Shown here piece after piece: positions 34,314 through 46,190 of a stretch of 64,000 nt of DNA. Location: assembly GCA_013368315.1 (NCBI GenBank), contig JAACJM010000090.1, positions 243,697-307,696 on the forward strand, read 5' to 3'. The DNA comes from Tetrapyrgos nigripes. Taxonomy: Eukaryota; Basidiomycota; Agaricomycetes; Agaricales; Campanellaceae. The notes beneath the pieces were generated by a model. That model saw nothing but the letters and a program-made list of their open reading frames with translations, ran no database searches and was not told the origin of the DNA. The number at the start of each line of letters is the position of its first letter. Within the stretch, counting starts at the first letter, position 1. Made by a program: the position numbers and the translations under genes.

Positions 34314-35790
34314 CTATAGTTATACTAGCTGTCATAATGGTAAATATGAGTGGGGTCCTTCGTAAGGTCCTCACGCTCTCAGTTCTGGTCCAATCGCCAC
34401 AAAACTGCCAGATTTGGAAAGCCACGGGTCAGAAGGTGCTCCACATCCCCTGACATGATGACCAATGCTGTGCAGCTGAGGTGTCAGGGAGCCAGACATT
34501 CATTAAGTGTATATAGGGGCTGGGCAGTCACCTGATGAGTGTGGCAACTTGTGGTGTATGGGAAAAATGTAGCCTACATCGTTTTGGGTCTGCTGTGCCA
34601 TGCCCAGGGTCACCTGACCAGTCCACACCATGCTATAAGGCAAATACTGTGTTTTTAGAGGTAAAACGATAGGGTGATTGGCAGCAGTGTCTGTGCGGGA
34701 ACTTTAGGCGTGGCATCATGTGACATATGTCAAATTCTTGGAATTAGTCATATAAAGGACTGTGGGTAGTGTCAAGTGACCAGCTAGTGTCCCTGAATTA
34801 CTATAGACTTTTTGCTTATAGACCTTTTGCCTATAGACAGACTTTTTTTTGACTTTTTTTTTGTTAAGTCCCCAACCCTAACCCCAATGATAAATCCTGG
34901 TGTGCCCTAGAAGTTGCTCCACATTAAGACATAAGAGGATGACTAATGCTGTGCAACTGAGGTGTCAGAGAGACAGACTTTTGTTGAATGTGTTTAGGGG
35001 CTGGGCAGTCACCTGATGAGCATGGCAACTTGTGGTGTATGGGAAAAATGTAGCTTACATCATTTTGGGTCTGCTGTGCCATGCCCAGCATCACCTGACC
35101 AGTCCACACCATTCTATAAGGCAAATACTGTGTTTTTAGAGGTAAAATGATAGGGTGATTGGCAGCAGTGTCTGTATGGGAACCTTTGGCGTGGTATCAT
35201 GTGACATATGTCAAATTCTTGGCATTAGTCATAAGAGCGACTGTGGGTAGTGTCAAGTCACCAGCTAGGGTCCCTGAATTACTATAGACTTTTTGCTTAT
35301 AGACTTTTTGTCTACGGACAGACTATTTTTTGACTATTTTTTTTGTTTCCAACCCTAACCCCAATGATAAATCCTGGTGTGCCCTAGAAGTTGCTCCACA
35401 ATAAGACATGAGAGGATGACTAATGCTGTGCAACTGAGGTGTCAGAGAGACAGACTTTTTTGAATGTGTTTAGGGGCTGGGCAGTCACCTGATGTGTGTG
35501 GTGACTTCAGGTGTATGAGAAAATGTAGCTTACATCATTCTGGATATGCAGGTAACATGGACACAGTCACGTGACCAGTCTGCGTCATGCAATAAGACAA
35601 ATACTGCATTTTAGAGGTAAAATAATAGGGTTATTTGTAATAGTCTATGTATGGTAATATTTGGGGTGGCATCATGTGGCATATGTCAAATTCTTGGGAT
35701 TAGTCATGTGAAGGAGTGTGGGTAGTGTCAGGTGACCAGCAGTTGTCCCTGAATTACTAATAGCATGACAAGCATGACAGTACAAATCCT
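34314..35790 (+). repeat. Subtelomeric repeat A, copy 2, with two further tandem partial units
   Basis: The full-length left edge at 34314 is followed by diverged tandem units of about 478 bp starting near 34889 and 35368. They are recognised by GGGGCTGGGCAGTCACCTGA at about 34517, 34998 and 35475. Units are separated by T-rich tracts followed by C-strand telomere-like AACCCTAACCCC at about 34876 and 35352. Confidence 0.85.
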
Positions 35791-36711
35791 GGTGTGCCCC
35801 AAGTTGCTAAATTGGGGGTTAAGGGGCCAGAGGCCCTGAAGTAAAGCTGCACACAGTTGGGGTTAGGAGAGGGGTTGTTAACCAATGATACCTGCTGTGG
35901 TGCAGCAGAGTGTAGCCTGTCATGAACAACCTCTCGCCACTTACCTAATCCCTCTGCATACTATGGATCATACCTAGGATCAAATCTGGCCACATCAGCA
36001 TATGTCAGCTGTAATATTATCATGATTTGGATATCAATTCAAGTCATTGATATGAGATCCATTCAAAATGATTTGATTGATTAATATATATATGGGTTTT
36101 CTATTTGAAGAATGTAAGTTGATATTTATTTTTATCAACATGTTTTTCTAGAGTATACATGGGTATACGATATACAGTCATATTAGCTTTAAATATCTAC
36201 AAACTGTCATGATGTCTATATTTGGTACTATTTATTTCCCTTTATCTCCGTATCCTGGGATCTTTACACCATATGACTCCTGTTCCACATGCTACGCAGC
36301 GGACCTTTCATTTCTCCAATATAGCTTCTTTTACAGCTTTATCTTTACATATATAAACCCTCTCCTGACACCTGGTTCCCATTGGGACCAGGTGTGTATT
36401 TCCTTTTTCACTAATTCTTTCACCTTTACTGATGGGCACTGTAGTTCCAGTACTTACTGCTGTCTGTTAGTCGAGTCCAGCCCATAGTTCCTCATTATCG
36501 CTATCTAAGTGCTCACCTCTTTGTGAGACAGACCAGCACCTATACCATGCATGGTACTTGGAATAATTTTCATATACTACCCATGTCCTGTCCTTATCTA
36601 CATTTTGCATGGTATGGTCATTGATTATTCTCAGAGATTTCCTGAACGCACTCAGGCTAGTCTAACCTTAGAAGGTGTCTCCTACTTTCAGGAAACAGCT
36701 TCTGTTGATGA
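35791..36711. other. AT-rich spacer
   Basis: No gene recognised. 36000-36200 is AT-rich with runs such as TATATATAT. The spacer runs up to the target site of the hAT element. Confidence 0.35.
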
Positions 36712-38060
36712 TAGGGCTTGCCACCGTTACCATGCAGGCATGGTTGACAGTTACCGTTAAACAGTATCCGGTACCATACCGTGTCAAGTCCTGGATGATC
36801 ACTAGACGGCACAGTCACAGCACAGTGATACCCGTCAAAGTCCGTGCCGTAAATGGCCGTACACGTCGTAATACGGTCATCATCATTATGCTTTTTGACT
36901 CTGTAACGACCACCATCTCTACCCCTGCAGGTGTAATCCATGGAACAGTGGCGCGTTGTCTACCTGGATATTGCGGCTCATTATCTTTTGAATAAAACTA
37001 AGTACTTTCCATATGCCGCAGCTCCAAAACCTCAGTCATCCACCTTGGCCTGAGCAACAGAATTGTCGACATCTCTTCAACATGGAGCTTTTGAAGATTT
37101 CCGAGAATGGACAAGTGTGCAAAGATCTCGCTTCTGTAAGGTATAAAAAGCTGGCTGTAATTTTTTTTCTCCTTCACTCGCAGTTCAGGATGGCAGCCTC
37201 TGTCATTCACTCGTCGAAAAAGCTCACCCAAGGGCGCTTTCGCAAAGACCCCTCAGCATCTTCTATTGTCAAGAATATCAATCAATGGCTTTTCTACAAC
37301 GTCCTACCAGTCTTTTCCCTAATCCTTTTACTCGGAACTGGTCTTTCTGTCACACAATGGGTTTCACCGACATTTCTCTCCACAGTAAACTCGAGCCAGT
37401 CCAGTCTGTCTATGATAGCGTTCTCTGGTGTGTTACAGCTCTTATTCAGCAGCTCAGACTTCACCGCAGGATGAGCTTGACAAGTATTTCCATTTTACAT
37501 CCCACCCTTCTAAAATGACTGTTGATCCACTGGAGTGGTGGCACGCTCGTCGCGATCAATTCCCAAACCTCTACTGTCTGGCGTGTGATGTGCTTTGTAT
37601 TCCAGGCAAGTTCTCTTCAATCATTGCAGGGCAAATACTGATCTCTTTTTACTTAGGATCTGCAGTTGCCATTGAACGAGTCTTTTCTGGTGGCAGAGAT
37701 ACTATTTCCTTACGCCGTTCGAGTCTTAAAGCAGATACTATCCAAGCCTTGATGGTTGTCAAAGCTCAACTTAAGATGGCAAGGATTGCTATCACGGAGG
37801 TTCTGGGCAATGATTGACACTTATGGTTTCAATTTCATTAGACATATAGATACATTTTTTTGCTATATATTTTCCTACTTGCATGAAATCTCACATTTCT
37901 CCTTGACCGTCAATACCGTTTACGCCACAGTTACGACCCGTTACCGTGCCGTTGGCGTTATGACTTCAGCATCATACGGGACAGTTACAGTCAGACTGTG
38001 ACCGTATATAACTGTCAAAAGCACAGTCGTAACCATGTACGGTAACGGTGGCGAGCCCTA
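36712..38060 (+). mobile_element. hAT transposon, 1349 bp, with 8-bp target duplication
   Basis: The terminal inverted repeats are TAGGGCTTGCCACCGTTACC at 36712 and the complement of TAGGGCTCGCCACCGTTACC ending at 38060 (one mismatch). The element is flanked on both sides by GTTGATGA (36704-36711 and 38061-38068), the 8-bp duplication typical of hAT. Subterminal regions are rich in ACCGT/ACGGT motifs, likely transposase-binding sites. It encloses a broken transposase remnant. Confidence 0.92.
36990..37817 (+). pseudogene. hAT transposase remnant, C-terminal dimerisation domain
   Basis: The recognisable part is the C-terminal hAT domain: DPLEWWHARRDQFPNLYCLA, then IPG joined across a short intron to SAVAIERVFSGGRDTISLRR, ending at a TGA at 37815-37817. 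The intron would be GC-AG, just after CCAG near 37606 to TTAG near 37658. Upstream frames (37013-37500) are interrupted, and the BED finger and RNase-H-like core are missing. The element could only move with help from an enzyme supplied elsewhere. Confidence 0.75.
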
Positions 38061-38068
38061 GTTGATGA

Positions 38069-38720
38069 ATATGTCAACAACTTCTATGCCTTATCACCAT
38101 GGCTGGCATCAACATCGAGCCTGTCCTCTATTCCACAAATCCCACTGATCCTACCATCAAGGCCTGACTCAAGGACGCAAAACATGTCAGCCAGACAGTG
38201 GTCCTCAAATTCTGACGTGGACTGCGACCTGCTTTAGTCCACAGGAATAGGATGTCATGGCTTGGTATTCCCTGGCCAAGAGGTTTGATAAGCATGAACA
38301 GGAAGATGCAATCTTCTGTGGTGCTCAGAGAAGTGTGCCCCCTGGTCCACCCAAGCCTTCCTTCCCCTCTCATGCTCAACCTCAGGGCCATTCCCTCTTC
38401 CCAATTCAATTCCCTGTCTCCGCTTCTTCCCCACTCTTTCCTTCCCAAATGTTTGGGTCCAGTAAAGCCTTTTGTCCTATATCTTTGCATGGATAATATC
38501 CACTAGTACCCCAGCTTGCTGATCATTGTGCTTGTTACTCTTTCCTTCCGTCATCTCCATTGGCTCATAATGCAACATCTTCAGCCTTCTTTGTTCTTTA
38601 TACATCTGTTCATTCTGCAGTACTCTTGTCCGAAATGACTTTGTACTATTGCCTATTGCATTGTGGTATTATACAGTACAAGTTCTATTCCACCTATCCA
38701 TGTTTGCTCTCCTGCCGCCC
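38069..38720. other. Spacer between hAT element and hypothetical gene
   Basis: A plus-strand run at 38101-38500 reads like decayed coding sequence (a start near 38100, in-frame stops, then a Pro/Ser-rich segment), but it matches nothing I recognise. Confidence 0.3.
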
Positions 38721-39637
38721 TTAGTCCTGCAGCTCAAAGACAACCTTCCCATCTTCCTCGTACTCGTCATATTTGCCAACGTTGTCCTCGTCACAGAGCT
38801 CAAGGACAGTTTTATCCCCCTCCTTGTACTCAATAAAGTCCTTGGTACCTCGAATTTTTTTGCGCTGAGGCTCTTGAATGCGCTGGAGATTTCAGGCACG
38901 TTTTGAAGCCCAGATAGTTGGGAGGATGGTCAGAGGGAAATTGGGGTAGTCTGGTGCTCTCTGCTCTACAGAGTTGCTTGTAGCTAGACATTGGTCTGGA
39001 AACATTGCACATCAGTTGACACCCCAAGCCATGGAGAGAAGCATTTACCTGAAGTCGCCTGGCATTTATCGCGCTCTTCTTCATCACTCTCCTCAATATC
39101 AGCATCCTCTCCACTCCCGTCACTACTGGCCTTGTCAGTCTCTGTTTCGGCTTCCACCTGAGTGTCACTTTCAGGGTCTCTTTTCTCTTCTTCGAGAGAC
39201 TTCTTGTAGGCTCTTTGCAGGTCGTCAGTAGCCAAGTCCCAGGTTTGCATAGTGCTGTTGAGGAGTAGTCGGTCCCTTACTGGGAGCTGGTGGAGGATCT
39301 GGTTGCAGCTACAGTCCTGGTGGTTCTAAAAGGCGGTCAGAAGGTGGCAGAATGAGAAATTCAGGAAGCACACCTCATTGCTGTAATGTTCAAACACTGC
39401 AGTGTGTACCAGTTCATGGTATCCTGGACAGTTGGGGGTTTCAGCGATCAGATTATAGATCTTTCTGGCGATGGCGAAGGCTGCCTTGTTTTCAGGGCCA
39501 GTGGTCATCAGCCAGGGCAGGTCGATGTGTCTGAGTGCATCTGGGAACGGCATGCAGTCGCGATCAAGAACAAAGCATATCAAACTGTATTTGAGAGGAG
39601 AGGTTGGGCAGGTGTTTACGACAGGCATTGGGAACAA
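38721..39637 (-). CDS. Hypothetical protein with acidic C-terminal half, possibly broken
   Basis: The minus-strand exons appear to be 39637-39374 (perhaps longer upstream), 39325-39049 and about 38900-38721. The first join is clean: GAG followed by a GTGTGC donor, a TTTTAG acceptor, same frame. Exon 1 encodes a globular-looking segment including PFPDALRHIDLPWLMTTGPE and ETPNCPGYHELVHTAVFEHY. Exon 2 has CNQILHQLPVRDRLL, then a highly acidic Ser/Glu/Asp stretch with ESDEEERDK. The last exon gives RKKIRGTKDFIEY, then CDEDNVGKYDEYEEDGK, ending VFELQD and a stop at 38721. The exon 2 donor at 39048 leaves a phase that no acceptor before the last exon satisfies, so there may be a frameshift. I do not recognise the family. 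A nuclear or chromatin role would be speculation from the acidic composition. Confidence 0.45.
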
Positions 39638-40189
39638 TTAGTGGTAGTTGAGAGGGAGGGCATATTTTTGCAATGGCCTTTTCTCTTGAACTTCATGGTA
39701 TGTCTACGTTTAGCTTTCTTACTTTGTCCTTGGACCCAGATACTAATCACATTATTCTGCTTAGGGTGACCAGTCAATGTCATTGCCTCTTTTTCCTCTT
39801 TTAGTGTTTTATTGTTTGGCACATTGTCTGTAAGTCATAACCCAGGTACTAATTGGGATTTACCGCTGACAATGTGACTGGTACTTATAGATTTATCTTC
39901 TTCAGGCATTCTTCATCCTCCCTCACTTTAATGACCATGCCTGTTGAACGTCAACATTGTTGCCCCAACAACTCTCTTCCCATCCACAAGGAAAAGTCTC
40001 TTGTCAATCAGCAGATTGTCGACCACGCACAGCAGCTCAATGAAAGCAAACGCTCAAGTCAACTACTGCCGTGCCCTTCTGGAGATCATGATAAGATGCT
40101 CTGGGGAGGAAGTGAAGAGATCAACGTCTACCTGAAGGATAATGAACATTTGGGTTACTAGGGGGTTTCCAGGGTTGGACTAGGCTTTT

Positions 40190-40335
40190 AGCCCAGGGTT
40201 GGGCAGGGTTGGGCCGGGTTGGAGGCAGGGTTGGTGACAGGGTTGGGCAGGATTGGTGGGCAGGTTGGGCAGGGTTGGCTGGAGGATTGGGCAGGATTGG
40301 ATGGAGAAGTGGGCAGCAGTGGGTGGAAGATTGGC
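40190..40335 (+). repeat. G-rich minisatellite (GGGTTGGGCA-like)
   Basis: A run of imperfect 10-18-base units such as GGGTTGGGCAGG, GGATTGGGCAGG and GGGTTGGC. One strand is strongly G-rich with many GGG tracts. It is not telomere repeat, although it resembles one in composition. Confidence 0.7.
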
Positions 40336-40537
40336 CAGCAGTACTATGAACATAAATATACATATAATGCTGTGTTGTGCACCGAGGGACTGTCATATAT
40401 CATCGGTGTAGAAATGCGGGTTTGTAGTGCTGAGTAAGGGCTTTCCAACGCTCTAATAATTGTGGCAAACGGTGAAGAATTGACGGAGATACGATTTTTT
40501 TTTTTTGTTGGGTGGCTGAGATTTATTAAGTGCGCAG

Positions 40538-40665
40538 TCACCAATTGTCGACCAAATCGACGGTTGGTGTGCGCATGGTGTTATCCACAATTCTTCGACC
40601 AAGTCGGAGAATGTGGACTTGTCCTCAGTCAGCGTGAGACTTTCGACCGGGTCGAAAGCTTGGGA
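40538..40665. repeat. Three consecutive hairpins with TCGACC...GGTCGA-type cores
   Basis: In succession: CCAATTGTCGACC-AAA-TCGACGGTTGG near 40542, ACAATTCTTCGACC-AAG-TCGGAGAATGTGG near 40587, and ACTTTCGACC-GGGTCGAAAGC near 40640. All three stems centre on a TCGA core, so they may be a repeated protein-binding or structured element. Confidence 0.5.
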
Positions 40666-40994
40666 CTGACACTCAGTGAAATACATGTATATTAATTTTT
40701 TATGCATAAACTACCAAACATTTTTATACAGATGGATACTAATAATGAATGAGTACACTTCTTGTTTATAGAACCAATCACTCAGACCACTGGAAGTATT
40801 TTTAATTTCCCAAAGATGGGCAACACCTAGACTTGCTGCCAAATTTTGTTTCGAACATTATGATAATGTATTGAAGTGGTCTAGTACTGTATTTTGGCTG
40901 TCTACATTTGATGGACCACATTTAAAAATCAACGCAGTAAATACTGACTATTTATTAAGTACTAAAGCTACTAGAACCTATAACATTGCGCATA

Positions 40995-41820
40995 TCCAAC
41001 GCAAACGGTGTCGGACGCCTTCGCGAAAGTCTCCATCCTACTCAGGGGGTCTGAAGACCGTTGGAGTTTGAGCCAGGGAACGACAAGGATTGATGGGGAG
41101 AAGGGGAAGGAGGAAGGGTGGTCATACGAAAGGAAGGAAGCTTCGGGAGGCTTTGGGAGTGGTTCCATCGAGTTCGGAGGGTCAGAAAACGGGGGAGTGA
41201 GGTCAGGTAGGAGGTTGGGAAAAGGTCTGAAGGAGGTGGAGGTGGAAGAAGGTTGGGAGGACAGATGGAGGGAGGTCAACGAAATCTTCAAGAAAATACA
41301 TAAATTGGGGGTGCTACAGAATCGATTCGATGAGAGGATGAAGGGGATATAAAAATTATAACGCACCGACGTCCCGTTCAAAAGTTATGGGTATCCTAAG
41401 ATACCCAAAAAGCGAAAAGTCTTCATATCGCATGCGGGCAAGTTCGGACGCGCCCAAAAAGTGTATCATTCGATTCGGACGGTTCAGAAACCCTGGAAAC
41501 GAGTCCGGGACGATGATGTTTGCAGAGGAAGGGGTGGAGAGGTGGACCTGAAAGGGAGGAGGGGATGGGGGTGGGGTTATTGGGAGAACAAAAGGTCGGG
41601 AGGCCTTGAGAGTGGTTCCATCGAATTCGGAGGGTCGGAAAACAGGGGATTGCGGTCAGGTAGGGGGTTGGGAGAAGAATTGAAGGTGATAGAGGTGGAA
41701 GAAGGTGTGGAGGTGAGGTGGAGGTAGGTCGACGAAATCTTGATGAAAATACACAAACTTGGGGTGTTCCAGGATCTTCTGAAGAAGGAAAATACGAATA
41801 TATAAAAAGTAAAACTCACT
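40995..41820 (+). repeat. Tandem duplication of a coding-like segment
   Basis: Two diverged copies, about 40995-41370 and 41500-41815. Both read, on the plus strand, GSGSIEFGGSEN-like (the second LESGSIEFGGSEN), then RSGRxLG, EVEEG, and a tail with KIHKLGV. The shared frame suggests decayed pieces of a protein gene, possibly a transposon-associated coiled-coil protein, but neither has a start or complete frame. A short palindrome, GGGTATCCTAAGATACCC, lies just after copy 1 at about 41389. Confidence 0.55.
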
Positions 41821-41892
41821 GATGCTTCGTTCTAAAGTTATGCCCAGTTTACCATACTCAAAAACGTTATTCCTGCCTATGATGTGGGGGAG

Positions 41893-42211
41893 CTATAGTT
41901 ATACTAGCTGTCATAATGGTAAATATGAGTGGGGTCCTTCGTAAGGTCCTCACGCTCTCAGTTCTGGTCCGATTGCCATAAAACTGCCAGATTTGGAAAG
42001 CCACAGGTCAGAAGGTGCTCCACATCACATGAGAGGATGACTAATGCTGTGCAGCTGAGGTGTCAGACAGGCAGACATCTGGAGAGTCAATATAGGGGCT
42101 GGGCAGTCACCTGATGTGTGTGGCAACTTGAGGTATATGAGAAAAATGTAGCTTACATCATTCTCGATCTGCTGGTAACATGCCCACGGTCACCTGACCA
42201 GTCCACGTCAT
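41893..42211 (+). repeat. Subtelomeric repeat A, copy 3 (left part)
   Basis: Starts with the same CTATAGTTATACTAGCTG edge. It continues directly into the 166-bp tandem units, which are themselves the middle part of repeat A amplified. Confidence 0.85.
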
Positions 42212-43041
42212 GCTATAAGGCAAATACTGTGTTTTTAGAGGTAAAACAATAGGGTTATTTGTAATAGTGTATATGTGGGAATATTAGGCGTGGCATCATG
42301 TGACATATGTCAAATTCTTGGGATTAGTCATATGAAGAAGTGTGGGTAGTGTCAGGTGACCAGCTATCTTCCCTGAAGCTATAAGGCAAATACTGTGTTT
42401 TTAGAGGTAAAACAATAGGGTTATTTGTAATAGTGTATATGTGGGAATATTAGGCGTGGCATCATGTGACATATGTCAAATTCTTGGGATTAGTCATATG
42501 AAGAAGTGTGGGTAGTGTCAGGTGACCAGCTGTCTTCCCTGAAGCTATAAGGCAAATACTGTGTTTTTAGAGGTAAAACAATAGGGTTATTTGTAATAGT
42601 GTATATGTGGGAATATTAGGCGTGGCATCATGTGACATATGTCAAATTCTTGGGAGTAGTCATATGAAGGAGTGTGGGTAGTGTCAGGTGACCAGCTGTC
42701 TTCCCTGAAGCTATAAGGCAAATACTGTGTTTTTAGAGGTAAAACAATAGGGTTATTTGTAATAGTGTATATGTGGGAATATTAGGCGTGGCATCATGTG
42801 ACATATGTCAAATTCTTGAGAGTAGTCATATGAAGGAGTGTGGGTAGTGTCAGGTGACCAGCTGTCTTCCCTGAAGCTATAAGGCAAATACTGTGTTTTT
42901 AGAGGTAAAACAATAGGGTTATTTGTAATAGTGTATATGTGGGAATATTAGGCATGGCATCATGTGACATATGTCAAATTCTTGGGATTAGTCATATGAA
43001 GGAGTGTGGGTAGTGTCAGGTGACCAGCTGTCTTCCCTGAA
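42212..43041 (+). repeat. Five tandem 166-bp units of repeat A
   Basis: GCTATAAGGCAAATACTGTG recurs at 42212, 42378, 42544, 42710 and 42876, exactly 166 bases apart. Units are nearly identical. The array is followed by a T-run and CCCAACCCTAACCCTAAA (43087-43104), C-strand telomere-like sequence. Confidence 0.95.
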
Positions 43042-43104
43042 TTACTAATAGCATGACAAGCATGACAGTTTTTTTTTTTTTAAGTCCCCAACCCTAACCC
43101 TAAA

Positions 43105-43530
43105 CCAATCATAATATGTTCAGCGAGCCTTAAAGCAGTATCCTACCAATTTACATGATGATCAGAGCTGATTGCATACAATGGCCTGACTAATGCTGTG
43201 CAGCTGAGGTTTCAGACAGGCAGACATTTGGAGAGTCAATATAGGGGCTGGGCAGTCACCTGATGTGTGTGGCAACTTGAGGTGTATGAGAAAAATGTAG
43301 CTTACATCATTCTGGATCTGCTGGTAACATGCCCATGGTCACCTGACCAGTCCATGTCATGCTATAAGGCAAATACTATGTTTTTAGAGGTAAAACAATA
43401 GGGTTATTTGTAATAGTGTATGTGTGGGAATATTAGGCATGGCATCATGTGAAATATGTCAAATCCTTGCAATTATTCATATCAAGGAGTGTGGGTAGTG
43501 TCAGGTGACCAGCTTTCTTCCCTGAATGAT
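43105..43530 (+). repeat. Subtelomeric repeat A, diverged partial copy
   Basis: From about 43180, GGCCTGACTAATGCTGTGCAG through GGGGCTGGGCAGTCACCTGA to CAGGTGACCAGCTTTCTTCC parallels the other copies, but the left edge is missing and divergence is higher. Confidence 0.75.
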
Positions 43531-43792
43531 TTCCATAGTTTGTGTTTGTAAAAGTTCAGGGAATCACAGCTCATCAGAACTGAGCTGGAGATGTTTAGGT
43601 GAGGTGACAGTAGAATAAGGCAAGGTCCATATGATCAGACCAGACTAGAGTAAGGATACAGGACAAATATCCTACACTATATATACTACTTGTGAATAAT
43701 GTCTGTTTCTAAAGGAATGAACCAACACAATAAATCAAGGTCCTATGATAATGTGTTGCAATCTAAGGGGATCTGCAGACAACTATGAAGTC

Positions 43793-44564
43793 ATAAATGA
43801 CCCAGCTCAGAAGAAGTTGATCTCCTTAGGGAAAAGTGGGTAGCTGAGGGTTTTTGAAATAAGGAACGAGAGGTTTCTGACACCTAACTGAAAAGCGACA
43901 AGACAAGCTGATGGACAGAAGAAGATGCTGTGCTGCCATGTGGCATGCCATGACATTGCTGCTTTCTGAAATGGGAAATGGGCAGTGGAACAGTGATGCT
44001 GGGGCCATGAGAAGAGGTCCAGGAGGTGCTGGATTTTTCAAAATCATGTGCAAGCAGAGTGCTTTAATAAAAGTGCCTATGGTTGATCCATAGGTTTTAT
44101 AAAATGCCTTGCATGGTTAGACCATGCAATTTTTATATATTTTTATAAAAAATGCATGTCATGGCCTGCAGAAAAGGACCAGTGTCACAACACACTGAAA
44201 ATGCTCAGTAGTCTCAGAAAGGTCTCGACAAACCCATTTGTCACATGTCACACCATGAAAATCTTGCTGAAAAATGATCAAAGTGTTGGATTTTATTTTT
44301 GGCCCCTTTAGCACAGCATAGTGATATGCCTAACTTTTGCAAACTTTTGTTCAAGTCTGCCAAACACTTTTTGGTGTGAGGTGCCAACTTTTTTTTCCAA
44401 TCTGCAGAACACTTTTGGCCATTTCTCAAACTTTCACCTAGAGAACTTTCTTGTTCCTTATTCCAAAAACTCTCAGAAGGATTCTTGATCCTTCTTTATC
44501 CTTCTGATTATTGCTACCCACTTTTCTATAAGAAGATCAACTTCTTCCGAGCTGGGTCATTTAT
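43793..44564. mobile_element. Foldback/MITE-like element, about 120-bp arms
   Basis: ATAAATGACCCAGCTCAGAA at 43793 onward matches the reverse complement of sequence ending at 44564, and similarity continues through GAAAAGTGGGTAGC and TTTTTGRAATAAGGAAC. The interior is non-coding. It has two tiny adjacent hairpins near 44079-44130 (CCTATGG/CCATAGG and TTGCATGGT/ACCATGCAA). Confidence 0.75.
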
Positions 44565-44585
44565 CACTGACCGTTGTCATTAAGG

Positions 44586-45721
44586 CCCAGTCAAAAACGA
44601 TGCCGGCCACAACCGACTATAACCGACCACTTCCGAAAATCTAGCTCCTGCCAACTATATCGGACGTGGCCAGAAAGACGTCGGAAAATGACCCTATACC
44701 GGATTTGCTTCTGACTATTTCTGGTCATTTCTGGTCGTGTCCAGGCAAAAAGCTGTGAGGATGTGTCAATGATGCCTTTCGGACCAGGTCGGATAGTATC
44801 AGAAACGATCAGAAACTATCCACTTTTATTCCATATCGTACTATTGTACATCTTCTCTACTAAAGTAAGCTATACGGACGCCTTCTAACACCTGCCAACG
44901 CTGTCCCATCCGAGAAGTCGAATGACCCTGAGCCCAAACTGAAATAAACGAATTAGCAACGCAAAGTAACTGCAAGAGACCAGGGAAACGTACCTTCAGT
45001 GACTGTGTGAGTTCGCCATCAACCCGCCAATCATGAGTGCGTATGCTGAGCAGAGATACGCATTGAGAGCAGACAAACACATACCTCAAATGTAAAACGA
45101 TACATATATACACTGCTCGCTCGGGCTCTAAGAAAGGCAAAGGAAGGAATTTGAGCCAATGGTAGGAGCGTCACCCAACACAAGGAAGACACACCTGGAA
45201 ACCCCTAGAAGATTCTAATTGTTCTGGCCCAGAACAGAACATCCCGCTACCTCGCTTGCAAGGGGCAATGGTGCAAAGTTTCATGGTAATTCGTTGCCAA
45301 TGCGCCGATATGGTGATGCGATTCACCATGCAGTGATCCGGTGGGGAGAAAGTGTGAAAGCAGCGAGGAAGCGAGAGAAAGGTGGATGGAGAAGGGAGGA
45401 GAGACGGGGAAGATGGTGGTGGTTGCGGTGAGTTGAGTTGGGCGAGAAAGTTTGGGGAGCCCATCGTTTTTGTTGGGGCAGCGTGACGTCGATGACGTCG
45501 TTGACGTTCACAGAAAACCTCTGAGTCTAAGTCCGTGTCGCACTCCATGAGCTCGAGCAGGTCGACACGCGTTGACATGTGTCGTTGCTTCTGAGTTGCT
45601 GTATACATTGTACAGAAAATATCGGAAATACTCGGAAATATCCAGAAATACTCGGACAAGCTTGGATCTCAAGGTTTCCTGTCGGAATTGTCGGAAGCCG
45701 TCGGCGTCGTTTTTGACTGGG
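44586..45721. mobile_element. DNA transposon-like element with 7-bp flanking direct repeats
   Basis: The ends are CCCAGTCAAAAACGATGCCGGC at 44586 and the complement of CCCAGTCAAAAACGACGCCGAC at 45721. ATTAAGG flanks both sides (44579-44585 and 45722-45728). The interior has a minus-strand frame at 45171-45659, part coding-like (VDLLELMECDTDLDS), but no transposase motif I can name. A 7-bp duplication is unusual; hAT and P elements normally give 8 bp. Confidence 0.75.
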
Positions 45722-46190
45722 ATTAAGGACTTGATGGCCACCTCTATAATCTGGTATGATACACCAATTTGGCATTGGAGACTTCAAGTACTCTTTATTG
45801 AAATAACAGACCGGTCTACATACTGCTACCACCATATATAAAGTTGCATGACACTCATTATTAAGGACTTGATGGCCACCTCTATACTCTGGTGTATATA
45901 TGGGACATGGCATACATATGCGGGCGTTGCACAACTATTTGGAATTGAACTTCAAGTATGATTTAACACAGCCATCACCTTGAAGAAGAGACCAGTCAAC
46001 ATACTGTTACCACTATATATAATGCGTCTGAGTAACTGGTATATATGTCCTTTGTGGAGTATGTTTTGCCTGCACAATTTTTCTGAAGCCGTCAGTGAAG
46101 GAATCATGGCACAATTGTATACTGCCGGGGCTGGATATGTATATGTAGACAGGTTCTTCAATCTTAGTGGAGTCTTTCATTCTTAAAACC
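45722..46190 (+). repeat. Tandem degenerate repeat of about 140 bp
   Basis: ATTAAGGACTTGATGGCCAC with CTCTATA occurs at 45722 and 45862. Each is followed by a TCAAGTA..., AC[AC]GACCRGTC, ACATACTG, TACCAC.ATATATAA series; a third partial match lies near 45985. Non-coding. Confidence 0.6.

Noticed and set aside
33892..34425. Minus-strand 177-residue frame
   Set aside because: It is generated by the palindrome array and repeat A, with repeated peptides reflecting DNA repeats only.
40121..40396. Minus-strand Pro/Asn/Gln-rich frame
   Set aside because: It is a translation of the G-rich minisatellite on the opposite strand.
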